Shown: piece after piece, positions 1 to 12,974 of the stretch
Layout: each line of letters opens with the position of its first letter
Position numbering within the stretch: position 1 is the stretch's first letter
Origin: Lingula anatina
Taxonomy: Eukaryota > Brachiopoda > Lingulata > Lingulida > Lingulidae
Length of the DNA stretch: 38,163 bases
Assembly (NCBI RefSeq): GCF_001039355.2
Contig: NW_019773745.1
Span: forward strand, 16,099 to 54,261
Direction: 5' to 3'
Notes under the pieces: generated by a model
What the model was told of the DNA's origin: nothing
What the model saw: the letters and a program-made list of their open reading frames with translations, nothing else
Database searches by the model: none
Position numbers and translations under genes: made by a program

Positions 1-161
1 CAATGTTTGACCAGTTGACAGTTAATGGCTGACCATCAGGCACTATTTGCTTAACCCAAGCACCTGTAGAAAGTTCATAACCTGAAGCAGCAAGGTGCCC
101 CAACTCTTTAAGATCACTCACTTCTTTCATTATATAACAGAACCTGTGGCATACACTAACT
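1..161 (-). CDS. Candidate exon running off the left edge
   Basis: On the minus strand an open frame runs from a possible acceptor ATTTCAG (162-167) to position 1, giving SVCHRFCYIMKEVSDLKELG, HLAASGYELSTGAWVKQIVP and DGQPLTVNWSNI. The real start could be further in. I do not recognise the protein. It may belong to the same gene as the candidate exon at 1267-1498. Confidence 0.35.
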
Positions 162-783
162 CTGAAATGAATGGCACTCAGCCTATGCATACACTGGTGT
201 TTTTCTGTTATTTTCACCTGGGTTTTACCTGCATTTTTCATGGATGTTTTCCCCACAGTAAAATGTGCCAGCATTTTTCTGAGAAAATAGTTTTTTGTAG
301 TTTTTATGATGGTCTGAATGACAAGCAATCTTTACTTGTGGGGCACGCACATTTCAAACTGTCGAAAAATGAATATACCAGTACACTTCAAATAATTTCA
401 AATATAATTAGAATGGACTGATGCATAGATTTGTGCTGAAGTGCAATGTGAAATATGCACTGAAAACAATAAACACCATTTTTTTAATTTTCATTCTTAT
501 ATGTTATTTTACCATTGTCTGCCTCTTTATAAAAATAACATTGGTAATTGGGAAAAAAGGTGCCATATTAAAACTTCAAATGTCTGACAGATCAATAACT
601 CTTGGGACTGAAAGCAATTGATTATATTTGGTTGCCAATAAATTTTGATGAAGAAGTAGCGTGGAAAATTTGCAGTGTAGCAAGTACTCTTCTTAATGAG
701 CACTTGCATCATCTTCATCAAAGTCAATAAAAAGAGGCACTTGCAAGAGTCATGTCTAGCTCTGCCTTGCTATCTGATGGGTT

Positions 784-872
784 GCGCAATTCTAGTGGTT
801 AAAAAGTCTGACTAATCATAGCCATGGGCAAAAAATGGTAATGCTCAGGGTTCGTGATTATGCAATTCATGT
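784..872 (+). repeat. tRNA-like remnant, tentative
   Basis: CTAGTGGTTAAAAAGTCTG resembles an A box, GGGTTCGTGATT a decayed B box, and GTTGCGCAAT at the start can pair imperfectly with ATTATGCAAT at the end. No full cloverleaf forms; perhaps a tRNA-derived SINE. Confidence 0.3.
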
Positions 873-1266
873 ACATGTGCACTGTTTGTCTAATAACTTG
901 AAGATAAGTGAATTTTGCAAAAGAATAAGAGACTCCCTTGAATTGCCTTCAAGCAAATTAAAAAAATTGCCTTAAAGAATACCATTTGCATTACCAGAAG
1001 CAATGAAAAAAAAAGCAGTTTAAGACTAAAAGCTTTAATATCAATCATAATAATACATAGATACCAATATCAGAATTGAAACGTGAAAGAAATAAATCCA
1101 ATTCTTTCAACATAAAACATAAGCATTCCTTGAGAGAAAGATGCACCTCCACTTTTTAGTGCCAAAATTTATAAAATAACTTACTTGCACCAACAGGTAT
1201 CAGATTGTCTTTTGCTTGTGTTTTCCAATGGTGCACAATAACATTCATATAGTCTCATGTACTTAC

Positions 1267-1498
1267 TTGTTTTTGCCAGTTTTAGGGTAGCACCCATATG
1301 CTGGCGGATGGTGTCCTGCATGCCTGGCTGACGTAAATCCTGAAAACTTGCTTGCTTCTGATCTTCAGACATGATGTTGTCTGGTGCTATGAGGCTGACA
1401 AACTGAACTTTTCCCCCAAGGTTTTGTAGCTGAAAGTGGTCCACAACCCTCACCCCCTGCTCTAGATCTTCAGACAGATATGACAGCTCTCTGAGGTC
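1267..1498 (-). CDS. Candidate exon of an unrecognised gene
   Basis: 232 bp on the minus strand, from acceptor AAGCAG (poor pyrimidine tract) to donor ACAA|GTAAGT. It encodes DLRELSYLSEDLEQGVRVVD, HFQLQNLGGKVQFVSLIAPD, NIMSEDQKQASFQDLRQPGM and QDTIRQHMGATLKLAKT. The composition looks like a soluble alpha/beta protein and the donor is good, but I do not recognise the family. A second donor lies at about 1180. It would be transcribed in the same direction as vinculin, so it could be a separate downstream gene. Confidence 0.38.
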
Positions 1499-3209
1499 CT
1501 GCTTCTACTTTCTGCTTCATGCAGACATGCTGCAAATAAAAAGGAGAGGTTGCCAGAAGACAATTACAAACACACGTTTAAGAAAGCATGCAGCAGTGAT
1601 CAATGCACCCCCCAAGGTTGACTCCAACCACAATGAACCCTACAGATACCTGCAGCACATCTGCACATGCGGCAAATCTGGTTCTAAATGCAGCAGACCA
1701 TGTATTTTTTCCAAGAATAATGCCTGGTTATGACTATGTGCATGGTGTTCAAATGTGTTAACAGCTAGCTGCACCTTCCTATCTTATCCTGTGTTATGTC
1801 TCTATAATAAACAACAGGCTATGAATGCTCTGAGCATGTGTGAATGACAGTGATTTACTGGAACATGTATGCAATGTTTATCTGCCGACCCCACCAGGTA
1901 ACTACTCCATTACGGTGGCCCATATTTACCACTTTCCCTTTCTTTCAAAAAATGAGGCTATAGTTCAAAGGACAAAGCCTTATCAATTATGAAAAAGACA
2001 TTATTCAATCAAAAGAAGTATTTTATTTCCATCACTTTTGAGGCACTTATATTTCTTTGGAAAAAATGATTATTTTTTGTTTTCTTACTTATATCCTTTT
2101 TGTCTACAGTGGATCACCATACTTAAAACAAGATCTTCATGGCTGGGAAATATGAAAAACTTAACACATTCACCTGTAGAGAGGAAAACACCTCACATAT
2201 ACCGCTAACATATCCCAACAGGTTGTTCTACATCCAACAATCAGTATAATACATAGGTTTTTCATCTTCTTTTTATACAATAGTCATTATCTTTTTCTGC
2301 TATATTTTCACTGAAATGGATTGTACCATAGAGGAACAGCATTACCAGCCAGGGTAAGATCTTTCTTGCAGCAACATGGGGATTTCAGACAATCCGAGTT
2401 GGGTTGTTACCAATCTCAAACAAAATTGGATATGTGTCTTACATGTACAAATATTCATGTTTAATCAACCTTGTAGGTGCTTAGTAATATCTTTTCTCCA
2501 GTTTGCATCTGCAGCCTTTCAGAACAGATAACAGCAAATTTGATTCCACAAGAAAAAAGATCATTAGACTGCCAATACCAATTCACAGATCAATTACCTC
2601 AATTTGGCTTCTTCTACTTCCTTAAACCAAATCTTCAAATAATAGGGGATTTTTCTCTACTTTGACACAAACCCTAGCTCATTAAATTGCCTGTGACTAA
2701 AAAAAATGTGTTGGTTGTTCCATTACATTTCAATACCTGTTATTTGCCTGTCTAATGCATGCATGCATACAGACTGAACAGTTAAAAGCACACATCTCTG
2801 ATAAAGCATAAATCCCCTTGGAAAATAATGTTTCTAATTGGTTTACCACACACCAGCTCTCCAAGTAGTTCCTTTGGCTATATTTGCTGTTAGAAATGTG
2901 CCATTTGTAATGTTTGAACAATTATGAAGCATTATTGAAAAATGCTTTTGTTTCAACTTAAAAAATAAGTCGGCAATTGATATTAATAAAGTTATTATAT
3001 CTGTCCTTTTTTTATCACATCAAAAACCCGTCAAAATTGTTCTGTCAACTACCTTTATAACATCACTCTGCTGTAAAACAATGAAACTTGTATTCTTTGA
3101 CATTAATAATTTTTGCTCTCTATTACTGTGTCCAAATCCTCATAGTATATCCATACGTGGAATTAATTTACTAAATCCACCCTTCACCATTTATCGTTGT
3201 AAGGCAGTA

Positions 3210-3282
3210 CATGGTGGCAATATGGTAAAACACTGGCCTACTATGCTGCCATCTGGGGATCCAGTTTGAATCACAGCTAGCA
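3210..3282 (+). repeat. tRNA-like SINE remnant, tentative
   Basis: TGGTAAAACACTGG resembles a polymerase III A box and GTTTGAATC a B box (consensus GWTCRANNC) about 40 bases later. No proper cloverleaf forms, so it is at best a decayed tRNA-derived SINE head. Confidence 0.3.
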
Positions 3283-5525
3283 GATACACATTTTTCAACT
3301 ACTGAAGTAACATCTTTTCATTGTTAAAGGTTAATGGTAATTCAATACAGTTTACTGTTGTTTTACCTAATGGTGTCATGTACAGTTGTCTCTGGATAAT
3401 ACAGCTGCAATGCTGGTCCAACTAGGACTTCATGCATATATCCACTATACAATCAAACAGGAACTTTGCCAATACATGCTCGTCAGCCTTCTTTTTCACT
3501 TGTACTTTAAAATTCAGATATGATACACAATGTGATATTTCAATAATGCATGCATTTTGTAAACGAAGCGATAGAATTCTATCGAAAAGATGGAGAATTT
3601 GTGCATCTCGCTTTTAAAACATTTACTGTAAATAAATCATGTTACATGACTTTGACTTTATTCATTGTATCATATGCATCTACATGGGTAGACAAAAATG
3701 TACAATAGGAATGTAATTATAAATAAATATATACTATATTACATGCTAGCTGTGACTGAAGTTGATTATTTTAGTTTAAGTCACTGTCAAAGGCCTTTTA
3801 GCAGCTGCAGTCTCATTGAGCACTGCAAGCATCCAAAACCTATTGGATCTATTTAACTTCCCCATAGCAATATCTATGGTAAAGAAGTGATACCGAGTTC
3901 TAAATGTCTACGTATTTTATGCATTGATGAAATTCATCCAGATAAAATGACAAATGTCAGCAGCCAGTAAATAAGTAATAATATGCCCATAAATCTCCAT
4001 TTGTAAATTATATAAAATTTACGCAATACTTCTCTGAGTAAGTTGAAAGTGAATGTTATATGTACAAAAATGTACATATCAGGTTTTACAATTTAACCTA
4101 TTACTGAGGTCAGTAATAGAATATCTACATGTATATTATGAGGATAAAATATATCTTGTCACTGTGTGATAAACATAAATTACAAATAATTGTAGGAGAT
4201 AACATATCTTTTATCACGTGGACAGTGCTAATTGAATAATAGGTGGGTTTAAATTTGCTTAAGCTCAAGCACTGTCAAAAAAATTAAATATGTGTTCCTA
4301 TGGGGCAAGGCCCCACGTGATCAACTTAACTAATAAGAAATCCCACACAAAAATAAATTCCATGGAAGACATGCATATATATGCACAAGAGAGACAAGTG
4401 TATGTAACTGCATAATGTAGCACGACCAAAAAACCATTTCAAGCAAAGTGAATGACAAATTGTATTTTGAAGGCTTTGGTTGGGAAAATAATAAAGCCAT
4501 TTGTCTTCACTTCTTGTTTGCGCGCAGACTGAATCAAGCCACAAATCAAATATTTATTTGCTGGATCTGTATCATTACTATATGATGACATTGTAAAGGT
4601 TGTGGGCTTGCCACCAAATAATGAGAGAATAGACCTAAAATGCAATCAGGCACACAGGGTTCTGTTTTATTTAAAATAATATGCTCTGACCCCCAAAGGG
4701 GCAATAACATCAATAATTCCAGGAACCTTATGTGTTGGCTACTTCTTTGCATGCGACGTTACACATGAAACACCTCAAGATGTCAGATTAGATAACAATT
4801 TCATACATATTTGATAGTAATCAAAAAGTAATTATTATCTCTTCGGTACTGTACATCAGAGTCTCTTTCAGGGGGTGAAGGGGCAGGCTATGTTTTTGTT
4901 TGTTTTCAAATGCATTTTGTTATTTTTTGTACAACTTCCGTCAGGCGTAAATCAATGATTTTTGTATTTTTCATTTTGATAAGAAATCTCTGGTATATCC
5001 AGGCATTCCTGCAGAGGTATTGATTGGTTTAATTAATAATAAATTATCAAATGGCCATTTTCCTAGTAAAATGTATATCATATAACATGCACAAAGACAC
5101 CTGCAGCTGCCTTCTGGACCCTTTTTTTTCTTGTTCTCTATTCTTTGTGGGGGTCATCTTATCAAAAAAAAAAAATTCATATAAAATGCTCATCTGATTA
5201 AACAAAACATACTGTGCTTTAGTTACTAATTTACTGTGGGTCAATGCAAGTTTTTTTCTGGCAAACTGATTTCCTAAGTTTAATGAGGTTACATACATGG
5301 GGTGTCTTCCAATTAATCTGAAACTCATGTTGAATGAATTTGGAACCATTTCACAGCATATTAATGATCAATTAAAAAAATGATGCTATTATATGGAATG
5401 TATTACTATGTAAAAAATAAGATACCAAACCAAAAAGTCACTAAGGAATAACTGACTAAAATCATATTGAATTTGAGAATAAGTTGCTAATTTAGACAGC
5501 ATTCTTCAGTTTTTGATATCAGTCT

Positions 5526-5572
5526 GTGTGTATGTATGCGTGTGTATGTGTGTGCATGTGAGCACGTGTGTT
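5526..5572. repeat. Imperfect GT-rich microsatellite
   Basis: Interrupted TG repeats (GTGTGTATGTATGCGTGTGT...). No coding significance. Confidence 0.8.
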
Positions 5573-6727
5573 TGACAAAAAAGCACTGCTTCCAACAAAA
5601 TTGTCACGATCGTTGCATGTTAGATGAGCAACCAGCAATTGGTTTCAAGTACCCTGTACCTGCTGCAAGTGTGAGAAAATGTTCTTTTGTCCAGGTTATT
5701 CTATTAGTTGTATCATAATATTGATCATAGTAAAACAAAACATCTAAATGCATCAATGTATCTTCTATCTATCCAATTGCCTTCCCCATGCATTTACATA
5801 GAGTGTATAGCAATTTGATATGAGTTAATCCAAGATAGCTCCCTTATGCAAAAGATGTCATCTCTAATGTAGATTATATCATTATAATCTAAAGCCGTCC
5901 TATGAATGTACTCAAATTTCAATGCGCATAACACAATGAATTTTTGAGTGCCAACTAACCTAGCTCTGTATAATGCTACCACAATAGAATTTAAGTACTA
6001 CGGCATACAAGTATATTCATATTTTAACCATGTGAAACATTTGTCCATGTATCCAGCAACTATGGAAAAGTGTCACATTCGCAATGACTTATCTTATGTA
6101 CTTGTTAAAACTGGCGCCAATTGCAATTACCCCTACTTTTCCAATGATTGGTTAGCAACAAATCAATTTTTAAATTATGTGTATAAACATGCCAAGGGCC
6201 AGATTGGTTGACTGAGTAATGTTAAAAATTATGAAATACCAACAGTAATTTGCTAAAAGGTATAATTTTTACATTGTACACAAACACTGAATACACCTAA
6301 ACTTAATAAAGTGCCAGAATTTAAAAAAATTACATGAAATGAGATGAAAGAAGTTAAGTAAATACAGTTTTTTTCACTTAAAACTTCATTCAAGTTGTGA
6401 AAGCTTCTTTCTTCATGTTAACAAAAATGTAAATATTTAAAAAATCTATATTTACCTTGTTTGCATTACACAGTAACATCTATGCTGCATTTCCATTCTG
6501 GGACTATTTGTTTCTAGACATTAACTTTGTCCTTCAAGTTTTTGCTTTCACTATTTCCTTGTCCCCTTCATTCCAAGCCTTTAAACAACAACACCACCAC
6601 CAACAAAAAAAATATATAAATCAATCTACTTTCTCTCTGAATCAAACTGATACCAATCTCAGAAAGGTGCAAATTCAGCAGTCTATCTCATGCTTCAGTT
6701 TGCTATGGATTGTCTTAATTACTTCAA

Positions 6728-7027
6728 ATGGTCCCTGCAATTCCAGCCAACCCACACAGCACAGCAATCAATAATTCAGAGACAGTGAAAATACTATCAG
6801 CCCGTACTGCCTCCGCTGCCTGCACTCTGACTGCAGCAGTCACGCAAACACCTGGCACGCCTTGCATTACCAATAAAGACGACACACCTGGACAGGAACC
6901 CTGTAAACAGATCACTCCTCGAACCCTCGAACGCGGACTGCCACCAGTGACATTTGATTCTAAAACATGCCGATCATCTGTCCGTGCTACAAAAGAGCAC
7001 ACAAAAATCAATTGTAGTCTTCTACTT
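6728..7027. other. GC-richer stretch open on both strands
   Basis: A 300-base region, richer in G+C and CpG than its surroundings, with long open frames on both strands (plus: MVPAIPANPHSTAINNSETV..., minus: a frame ending CGLAGIAGTI). I recognise neither protein, and no clear splice sites decide the matter. It may be an exon, a first-exon CpG patch or a decayed mobile element. Confidence 0.3.
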
Positions 7028-7619
7028 TAATAAATCTAATAACAGAGGTTTTCTAAGGATTTTATCATTAAAAAAGACTAATGGTCTGAATTTGCTTGTT
7101 ATCAGAACATCTACTAATGAGTAGGTGCTCAAATTCCAGGTATTTGTCACCAATAACATTAATTGATAAAAACTATTTCAGTACCTGGTAAACATCATTC
7201 TGAGTAATTTGTAAATATATTGCGACAGAAGCTTTACATTGTTAGTATTATAAGCATGTGCTGTACGTAAGCAAAGTACATTATATATTACATTAGAAAG
7301 GTGCATTACAATTACATTGCATTAGTAACAGTTCAGGCAGTTTGGGAGGACAAAACATTAAAAACAGTTGCATGGATGTTTGTGGTACTTATGATTCAAA
7401 AATTGATCAATAATAATGATAGAAGCAATCAGACTTAATTGTTATCTGTACATATAGTTCTATTTGAGAATTCATCTAACTCATGTTGCACAATTTTACA
7501 TCCGGTAAGAATTTACAATTTTAACAATTTTACAGATTATGAAGTCTTTTTCTGCAATAAATCAGATTCAAAAGACAGAAGCATAAAATAAAAACAATAT
7601 GCTGTACACAAGAAAAAAA

Positions 7620-7620
<1 letters not shown>

Positions 7621-7650
<30 letters not shown>
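7621..7650. repeat. (AAAT)n microsatellite
   Basis: About seven tetranucleotide units. Similar runs occur near 15458-15497 and 27299-27316. Confidence 0.95.
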
Positions 7651-8274
7651 TACTGCCAATATTGTGACATTATTGCACATCTTACCCAATTCCAGGGACC
7701 ACCTCTTGTTTACAAGTTCATTCGGACAGGACAGCACTATCTCTACAGTTCTGGATAAACTACACAAGAAAAAACTGAGTCAAACTGCAGAGATAAAGTG
7801 AAGATGCTGCAGAGTAGTCACTTAAATTTAGCTACGTCAGAGGGGTAAAACATGTACATCTTGAGGGTACATCGTTCAGGCTTCTATGAAAGATGGAAGC
7901 TACAGAAGGTCTGTTTACTTGCTTCTCACTGTATAACAAGATATTATGACGACATCATAATCTTGTTTTGCCTACCAGCTGTTTGAGCTTATCTACAGGG
8001 AACGAAAAAAAAGCCCAAAAAAGAAACACTTTTCTCTGCTACTTTGGTGTACACCCAGAAACCAAGAAGAAAACCATGTTGACAGCTATGGTCATGTTGT
8101 GCAACATCTTATAGGTCCCCAGAAGTGACAAAATCTCATAGAATTCAAATCTCACTTCTGTAACTTTCTTATGTGGAATTGTTCATTTATAATTGAAAAC
8201 AAAAGGGTGGTTCAATCCTATTAGTTTTGACAATAAAGAATTCAGGCCTACCCAACTACCAGACTCGGCACATA

Positions 8275-8485
8275 AGGATCCTGATTAACCGGTATATCGG
8301 ACCACACTCCCCGTTTTCAAGGTGTGTGTCAGATCGCATTTCGGAGTATCATACCCCAGAACAAATTTTGTAGTACGACCGTGGGCTCATCCTGTCGGTG
8401 TTCTGACTGATACTCCGAAATGTGATCTGACACACACCTTGAAAAGGGAGAGTGTGGTCCGATATACCGGTTAATTCAGGATCCT
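8275..8485. mobile_element. Foldback MITE with ~77-bp inverted repeats, TA flanks
   Basis: 8275-8351 and 8408-8485 are inverted repeats with only a few mismatches, sharing AGGATCCTGA, TTAACCGGTATATCGGACCA, GGTGTGTGTCAGATC and TTTCGGAGTATCA. The 56-base centre is unrelated. TA lies directly outside both ends (8273-8274, 8486-8487), as for Tc1/mariner-type target duplication. It has no transposase, so it is non-autonomous. Confidence 0.85.
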
Positions 8486-8835
8486 TAAACTTTTGCTATG
8501 TAATTGTCATCCCTGTCATTATTTCTTATATTTTTATTCAATAAATTTATGGTTTAAGTAGTATTTTTTTTTCAATCATAGAAACCAATTAACTTGAATA
8601 TCCAATGACTTGAACATCAGGTGAATGATATAGGAAACTATTCCAATAGCCTTTAGATTAAAAATATCAAAATGAAAAAATATCATGTCAAACATGATGA
8701 AATGACAATAAGTAATGTAAGTAATTTTTTATTGATGTGTATAGGCTTTTATAAATAAGTGTAGGCTTTATTATTATTTTATGGCTTTAAGACTAATCAA
8801 TAAAAGAATACCCTAAATGACAAAAAAATGTTATA

Positions 8836-8872
8836 CTAGTGAACATTCTGATCTAGTGAACATTCTGATCTA
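8836..8872. repeat. Two tandem copies of a 17-bp unit
   Basis: CTAGTGAACATTCTGAT occurs twice head to tail (8836-8852 and 8853-8869), followed by CTAG. Confidence 0.9.
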
Positions 8873-9762
8873 GCCAACTATATAAATATCCACGTATATT
8901 TGATCTCTGGGTCAAAGCATGATATACTTTGGGCCATTATGTCTGTTTATGTGATCTGCATTAATATTGCAGATGCACTTTCTGAATAGCTCAAATTCCC
9001 ACAGGTGAATCTCTACAGAAGACAGGGCCACGACAACATAGACATAATGTAAATGCTTTGTTATTTGCACCATAGGCAGGTGACCTGATCGTGTTTAGAT
9101 TTCATGGAAAACCTGTCTCCAGGGAGGAAAGTGCCAGGAGTTTATGAGCTGAGGGCACGCCTAACCTGTAACAGTTTGTATTCTAAGAGCAGTACAAATA
9201 TATGTGTTCAGTTATTTCAGAATATATTATTTGGGAACTAGACACGTTTGATGAAAAAACATAGCGGTTGGGATGCAAGCTTTACAACAGTCTTTCAATC
9301 TCTTGATACTCTCCTGCTCTCTGTTGGATGAAATGTGCTTAGTGGGATTATTGATCTCGAATTAACTGAAAAAAATACAACTTGAAATACTACAGTTGTC
9401 ACCAAGTTATCTCTCAAAATTCATGTCCCAGTGGTATTTTTCTCATTACTTCATTCCTGTTTTGATCACTTTCACATCCTAGTCAGCAATACCCCAAAAT
9501 TTATTAATAATTAAGGCTTCAAGGTAATAGTAATCTGGCAATTTATCTAAAAGTGACATTCCTTATTTGGCTTTTATGATATCTGAAATGAAATTTTAGA
9601 AGAGCAGCCTAATTACTGCTTGTACCAAATAATATTTTTAGCCTGCATGTCATATATTCACAACTTCTTGTCAAGCAGCAAATTATGAATATATGCAAGA
9701 AGGAGTTTTACACTGTAAGGGACAGGTTGGAATGTTTTATATAAGGAAGACATTACAGTATT

Positions 9763-9776
9763 GGGGGGGGGGGGGG
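9763..9776. repeat. Poly-G tract
   Basis: A run of 14 G in otherwise AT-rich intergenic sequence; could form a G-quadruplex. No gene around it. Confidence 0.9.
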
Positions 9777-11162
9777 TATCTAGATATAGCTAATTTTTGG
9801 AGTAAGCTTAAAAAAAGTACAAATCAGTCTTCTTTCCACCCCCCCTTCCCCCACCCATGAAATCACCATTTCTGATTTTAGATTATCTGATATTCAGTTT
9901 CTCCCAAAGATTAAGAAACATTTCATAATTCACTGTCTACCAAATGACCAGAAGATATTTTCCAATGACATGTTCTCCTTAACGAATGACGCTATGCTTT
10001 TAACAGGCCATAACAGTATCATTACTCATGCAACCTTGATCTTTTCCAGTGTAAGTCAGCCATGATTAGATTTACATGAAACAAGCCATTTTCTATTAGA
10101 TCCAATTATCGACTGCTCTGGAACTCTTTCCCAGGCTACACCAGTTAATCACTGGTTAATGAATAACTGCAAAGCCTATAGTTACCATAGCTCCATATTT
10201 TAACAATTTAGCCGTGACATAAAAATGTTATGTTTACTTCATACATATTTTCTCATTTCTTGTAAACTCGTGGCAAAAAAGAAAAAGAAAATTTCAAGCC
10301 TTTAATCATTACCAAACTGATTGAAATTATTTTAGCAAATGTGTGTTGTAAAACCACTCTGTTTTCCCAGCCTCCAGATGGATTACATAATACTTTATCT
10401 TTCAGTTTAGTCCTTGCATAATTTTTACACAAAATTGTAAAATTGCTGGTAACTAAACCATAGTAATCTCAGTGGACCTAACAAGCTCAATAAAACTTAA
10501 ATGAAAATTTGCCACTTAACTGCAGAAATACTGAAACTTACAGAAAAATAATATAACATAATGTAACAATATAACAAATGTATCCCGATCTGGTCTTTGT
10601 CTTGGTATTCATGCATTCTATGGTCAGACTATTAGTTACAGCCACCAAGGTAATCAGTGTGCCCCCAGCACCAAGATCCTCTGAATGCAAATGAGGCTTT
10701 TAATATCTCTCAACTATAGGTAGTTGGATGAAAATATAGTAAATTCTTTGGGGAAAAATGATAGAATTATAGCTTAACAAAAAAGTGATTATGTAAAAAG
10801 TGATTATGAAAACTCATGCAGACTTTTTATTTAATACAATTCAAGATATTCACCTACTCCTATTCAAATTGCAGATGTTTCTTTGACTTTTCTTTGAACA
10901 TATTTTTCTTTCAAAATAATTTAAAGGCAAAGATTCATAGTGCCAAATTAACTGATTCATATATTGATAAACCAATAATTTTATACACTTAGAAAAATTA
11001 TTCTCAAAAGAAAAATTGAAAGATTTTATCTTGTCATATAGCAATCATCTTAGATTATTTTGTGATTACGTGTACCAGCGTCAGAGCCAGAGCACCCTGC
11101 GGGCAAGTCACCCCCCAAATTCCTACCCAAGAGGCTTCAGGAGCAACCCCCTTCTTTTCAAT

Positions 11163-11195
11163 CCCCCCCCCCCCAAAAAAAAAAAAAAAAAAAAA
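11163..11195. repeat. Poly-C/poly-A homopolymer tract
   Basis: Twelve C followed by about 21 A. The A-run could be the tail of a retroposed sequence (11062-11162 is GC-richer than its surroundings), but no element is recognised. Confidence 0.8.
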
Positions 11196-11248
11196 TCACT
11201 CTGTCCCACACATTTTAATGCTATTGCTTTATATTCGGTTCACTTCAC

Positions 11249-11592
11249 TTAAAGGGATAACAACTGTTCATTTTGGCCAAAAAATGAATTTTCTTGGGGT
11301 AAACAGCAATTTTCCCATACTTACCAATGGTGAATGAATCCATTTAAACATTCAAAGTTAGTCCCTGGTTTTTTTCTAAAAAGTTTGTTCTTTTGTAATA
11401 ATCTCTTAAGAGATTATTACAGAGTATAGCCATCTATGGAGGTCACGTGGTCGGTTGGCAAGCACATATTTCAGATTTATTGCTATTACTGTCGATTTTG
11501 TGGTAAAATAGAATATATTATATTTCAACGTGTTGTTAACAATGTATTTGTTGTGAAATATAGATCTCACATAATGAATTGTTTCCCTTTAA
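11249..11592. mobile_element. MITE-like element with TTAA ends and inner palindrome
   Basis: Left end TTAA-AGGGATAACAACTGTTCATT and right end (reverse complement) TTAA-AGGGAAACAATTCATT form an imperfect inverted repeat of about 22 bases, each flanked by TTAA. TTAA duplication is typical of piggyBac-type elements. The 344-bp unit is non-coding, with a perfect 26-bp palindrome near its middle. Class assignment is inference; the terminal repeats are short. Confidence 0.5.
11395..11420. repeat. Perfect 26-bp palindrome
   Basis: GTAATAATCTCTT is followed directly by its exact reverse complement AAGAGATTATTAC. It lies near the centre of the MITE-like element. Confidence 0.95.
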
Positions 11593-12812
11593 CAATGTTT
11601 TTGTTCTTGTGCTCCCCCCCCTCCCCCCTTCTTAGCAAAATCCAGGATATGCCACAGTGGCTGTAGTACCTTTCTGACAAATACCTGCAAGATTGGGCAT
11701 GCTGTTCTTAAATGAAGATCAACATATTCTCTATACTGCCGCAGTTTTCCTGCAAAGCTAAGTTAAACAATGTGATCAGGTGGTCAGGCCAAGTCACTTG
11801 GAGTTCAACTCTCACTGTAGTCTCCTTTGAGTATCCAACCCAGAGGCATAGTATTCATTTCACACCTTTCTCCATCTGAGTGCCGTCTGCTCACTTGCTT
11901 CTTAATTATGTCATATTTTGTATTTTTTATTCAGTCAAACATTTGTGAAACATGGTATTTTTTACTGTATCATGTTCTGTTTTAAAATCCATATAAACTG
12001 TACTTATGTCACAAAAGCCTCTTCTGAGAAATAAATTTTCAAAGAATTTCCTCCCCCCCCTCCAAAAAAAATCCTTTAAGAACTTTCATTTCTTTCACTC
12101 TAATAAATTACATTAGACAGTTTTAAATTGTAACCAAAGTACCATAGAAAACCAAAGATTTACAATAAAAGCATCCCAAGTAAAATATGACACCAGTGAG
12201 AGCATTTGAAAGCATATTTTCATGTTCCTGGAACTTAAATCTGTTTTTAGATGAACTTCATAAACAATGTGTGACGTGAGCTCGAATATTTTTTGTCCCT
12301 CATAAAACACTTTGATCAATTATGCCTCAATGGTGTACACATCAAAACACTGTTGTAAAGCAGGATAAAAGAAGATTTGTGATGCAGCATATTCTCAAAG
12401 GGGGAGTGAGCTAGAAGAGCCCATGTAAAGCTGGGCGTGGGATGTAGATAACATGTATATCTGATAGCAGAATCCAAACTGGCCATACTGAACAAGCAAT
12501 TAATGGGTCTAATGCAGATGTAAAAATAACTCTAACAGAGAAGACCTTTTTTTCCCTTTAGTCTTGGATTTCTTACAACAGTACCTGAGCTAGGAAATAA
12601 TCTGTCAAGGAATTGATTTTCTGTTCAGTAAGGTACATTAATCTTGTTGTTTGTACAATACTAAATCTACTCCCCCACCTTCAGAAAAAAAGGGAAAGAA
12701 AAAATTTCTAATAGGTTTGGTTCATCATGTTTTTAAGATCCAAAGCCTTTAAGTTGCATTTATGGCATGATAAACATTGTTTTTTGTTCATTTTTGAACA
12801 ACTATTTTGAAC

Positions 12813-12830
12813 TTAAAGGGATAAGCAAGG
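12813..12830 (+). repeat. Solo terminal-repeat-like TTAAAGGGATAA
   Basis: TTAAAGGGATAAGCAAGG resembles the left end of the MITE-like element at 11249. No matching right end was found nearby, so it may be chance or a remnant. Confidence 0.25.
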
Positions 12831-12974
12831 CATTTGACACTATCAAAGTGCTCTTTATTAAAACTTTGGACCAGAAGATCTTTACCCTCTCCTTTTTTTT
12901 TTTAAATGTGTGTGTTTGCGTGTGTACAAGCACCTATATATACATGCATGTTAACCCACCAACAGTGACAAAAA

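Larger units (their letters stand above)
1499..6727. other. Intergenic or intronic AT-rich sequence
   Basis: Apart from the tRNA-like remnant at 3210 and the GT-rich run at 5526 I see no gene. Open frames here are short, lack splice-site support and have no recognisable products. Confidence 0.5.
7028..12974. other. Probable intergenic region downstream of vinculin
   Basis: AT-rich with two MITE-like elements, homopolymer tracts and small tandem repeats, listed separately. No coding exon or RNA gene was recognised on either strand. Confidence 0.5.

Noticed and set aside
1527-1733. Plus-strand open frame near the candidate exon at 1267-1498
   Set aside because: No splice signals, no recognisable motif, and the length is within chance expectation.
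3210-3282. Functional tRNA gene
   Set aside because: A- and B-box-like words are present, but acceptor and T stems do not pair properly.
11016-11337. Plus-strand frames through the poly-C/poly-A tract
   Set aside because: The proline/lysine runs are translations of homopolymers, not protein signal.
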